A stretch of 64,000 bases of DNA, from assembly GCF_010092425.1 (NCBI RefSeq), contig NZ_CP048030.1, positions 2,677,501 through 2,741,500 of the forward strand, in the 5' to 3' direction. Made by a program: the position numbers and the translations under genes. The notes beneath the pieces were generated by a model. The model did not search any database and was not told the DNA's origin. It was given only the letters and a program-made list of their open reading frames with translations. The DNA is from Sinimarinibacterium sp. NLF-5-8 (GTDB taxonomy: Bacteria; Pseudomonadota; Gammaproteobacteria; Nevskiales; Nevskiaceae). Below, piece by piece: positions 63,501 through 64,000 of the stretch; position 1 is the first letter of the stretch; every line of letters begins with the position of its first letter.

Positions 63501-64000
63501 CCGACCAGCAACGGATCTTTGAAGACGATATCTATGATCGTCTGCGCAAATTGCTGCTTGATCAGACCGCTGATGGCGGGCCGGCCAAGCTGAAGAAGGG
63601 CAGCACCATCGCCAGTGACTATCTGGATAGCCTGGAGCGCGACAAGTGGTTTGAGATCCGTCTGGCAGATGACCACGCACAAAACCAGCTTGAAGCCGCC
63701 AACAAGCAGCTCAAGGATATGCGTATCGAATTCGACAAGCGTTTTGAAGACAAGAAACGCAAGATTCAGTCGGGTGATGACCTGTCGCCAGGCGTGCTGA
63801 AGATGGTCAAGGTGTATCTGGCGGTCAAGCGGCGGATTCAGCCGGGCGACAAGATGGCAGGCCGTCACGGCAACAAGGGCGTGATCTCACAGATCGTGCC
63901 GGTGGAGGACATGCCGCACATGGAAGACGGCACGCCGGTCGATATCGTGCTCAATCCGCTGGGTGTGCCTTCGCGTATGAACATCGGGCAGTTGCTCGAA
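60542..64000 (+). CDS. rpoB: DNA-directed RNA polymerase subunit beta, partial (3' end beyond window)
   Basis: The first 1153 codons of the RNA polymerase beta subunit. It begins [18 protein letters not shown]. The rifampicin region reads [20 protein letters not shown] and then [20 protein letters not shown], all wild type at the classical resistance positions (Asp, His and Ser present). The active-site Lys segment [12 protein letters not shown] is at the end. The frame is open to the last base, so rpoB and rpoC continue beyond the window. It follows rplL by 164 bases with a hairpin between, as expected of the rplJL-rpoBC operon. Confidence 0.97.
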   Translation, partial: MAYSFTEKKRIRKDFSKLTETLEIPYLLSTQLESYQHFLQAHTQPSRRKDHGLQASFKSVFPMEAYNGSARLEFVKYRFDEPGFDEKECRIRGMTYAAPLRVVVRLVIFDRESKEKRVKDVREQEVYLGEMPMMTDHGTFIINGTERVIVSQLHRSPGVFFDHDKGKTHSSGKLLYSARIIPYRGSWLDFEFDAKDNLFTRIDRRRKLPISVLLRALGYNNEQMLALFHEQNVFQLEADGASLELVPERLKGEKAQFDIVNGDKVLVEQGKLITARHIKLIAEAGLTRLQVPDSYLEGKIIARDLVSTDGEIVAEANAELTANLLAKLRELKITQIPTLYSNDVDKGPYISTTLNIDPTKTKLEALVEIYRMMRPGEPPTKDAAEGLFHGMFFSPDKYDLSAVGRMKFNRRLRRDAVEGPMVVYDGELFSQLSDDFSKELFAKYGRDHSDIIEVIREIIAIRNGEQHTDDIDHLGNRRIRAVGEMAENVFRTGLVRVERAVRERLALAEADNLFPQDLINAKPVSAAVKEFFGSSQLSQFMDQNNPLSEITHKRRVSALGPGGLTRERAGFEVRDVHPTHYGRVCPIETPEGPNIGLINSLACYARTNDYGFLETAYRKVVDGHVTQDVEYLSAIEEGRYVIAQANSELDNSGNFTADLVSVRFQNEFTMMTPDKVQYMDVSPRQIVSVAAALIPFLEHDDANRALMGSNMQRQAVPTLRTEKPLVGTGVERRVAVDSGNAIQAKRGGIVEKVDAARIVVRVHDDETQPGEAGVDIYNLTKYVRSNQNTCINQRPIVRPGDLIARGDVICDGPSTDLGELALGQNMLIAFMPWNGYNFEDSILISERVVEQDRFTTIHIEELTCVARETKLGSEEISGDIPNVNEAALRKLDESGIVYIGAEVKAGDLLCGKVTPKGETQLTPEEKLLRAIFGEKASDVKDTSLRVPAGMDGTVIDVRVFTREGVKKDKRALSIEEAELAAVRKDLADQQRIFEDDIYDRLRKLLLDQTADGGPAKLKKGSTIASDYLDSLERDKWFEIRLADDHAQNQLEAANKQLKDMRIEFDKRFEDKKRKIQSGDDLSPGVLKMVKVYLAVKRRIQPGDKMAGRHGNKGVISQIVPVEDMPHMEDGTPVDIVLNPLGVPSRMNIGQLLE

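Overview
The window reads as chromosome of a GC-rich gammaproteobacterium. The evidence is the gene order tRNA-Tyr/Gly/Thr - tuf - tRNA-Trp - secE - nusG - rplKAJL - rpoB at the right end, a wild-type-looking RpoB rifampicin region, MetR/MetE, YggX/MutY, ThiS and CCA-ended tRNA genes. Core genes are unusually rich in GCGCGC tracts; two accessory blocks (about 2.3-11.0 kb and 23.8-36.7 kb) are poorer in them. Genus cannot be fixed from the sequence alone.

Layout. 1-2.2 kb: patatin-like lipase and purT. 2.3-11.0 kb: a wrecked defence block holding a large helicase-nuclease restriction subunit, a Fic protein with a built-in inhibitory motif, a DNA methyltransferase cut off by an IS3-family element (8584-9885, 34-bp inverted repeats, no target duplication), and the C-terminal two thirds of a UvrD-like helicase. 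The IS apparently caused or marks a deletion joining the two truncated genes. 11.1-14.6 kb: a PhoD-like protein that has lost its metal-binding motifs, then typA. 14.6-22.3 kb: a haem-uptake operon (Fur box, hemP, TonB receptor, HmuY-like lipoprotein, hmuS, hmuT, hmuU, hmuV), followed by a convergent metallo-beta-lactamase-fold hydrolase.

23.4-36.8 kb: a second defence island. Its left edge carries a tRNA/tmRNA 3'-end relic with a terminator; its right edge carries a serine-recombinase relic close to tRNA-Phe. Between them is a nearly gap-free operon: excisionase-type HTH, DUF499 ATPase, PglZ, TIGR04255 protein, small ORF, MazF-like toxin, DUF1156 methyltransferase, an unrecognised 165-aa protein and a SNF2 helicase. 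The ATPase, PglZ, methyltransferase and helicase set resembles a compact BREX (type 3-like) phage-defence system without BrxA or BrxF. The AT-richer TIGR04255/toxin trio looks inserted into it. This is the most interesting locus here.

37.0-42.2 kb (minus strand): tRNA-Phe, and an asmA - SRPBCC - mutY - yggX operon; thiS and tRNA-Gly follow. 42.2-45.5 kb: metR/metE, divergent, with a MetR box. 45.7-51.7 kb: an RND efflux operon (adaptor, pump, small membrane protein, TolC-like channel). 51.8-55.2 kb: a methionine/cysteine PLP enzyme behind a structured leader that may be a riboswitch, and a cytochrome c - FTR1 iron permease. 55.2-64 kb: the translation/transcription block, with an EF-Tu whose switch I is of a non-standard type; rpoB runs off the end.
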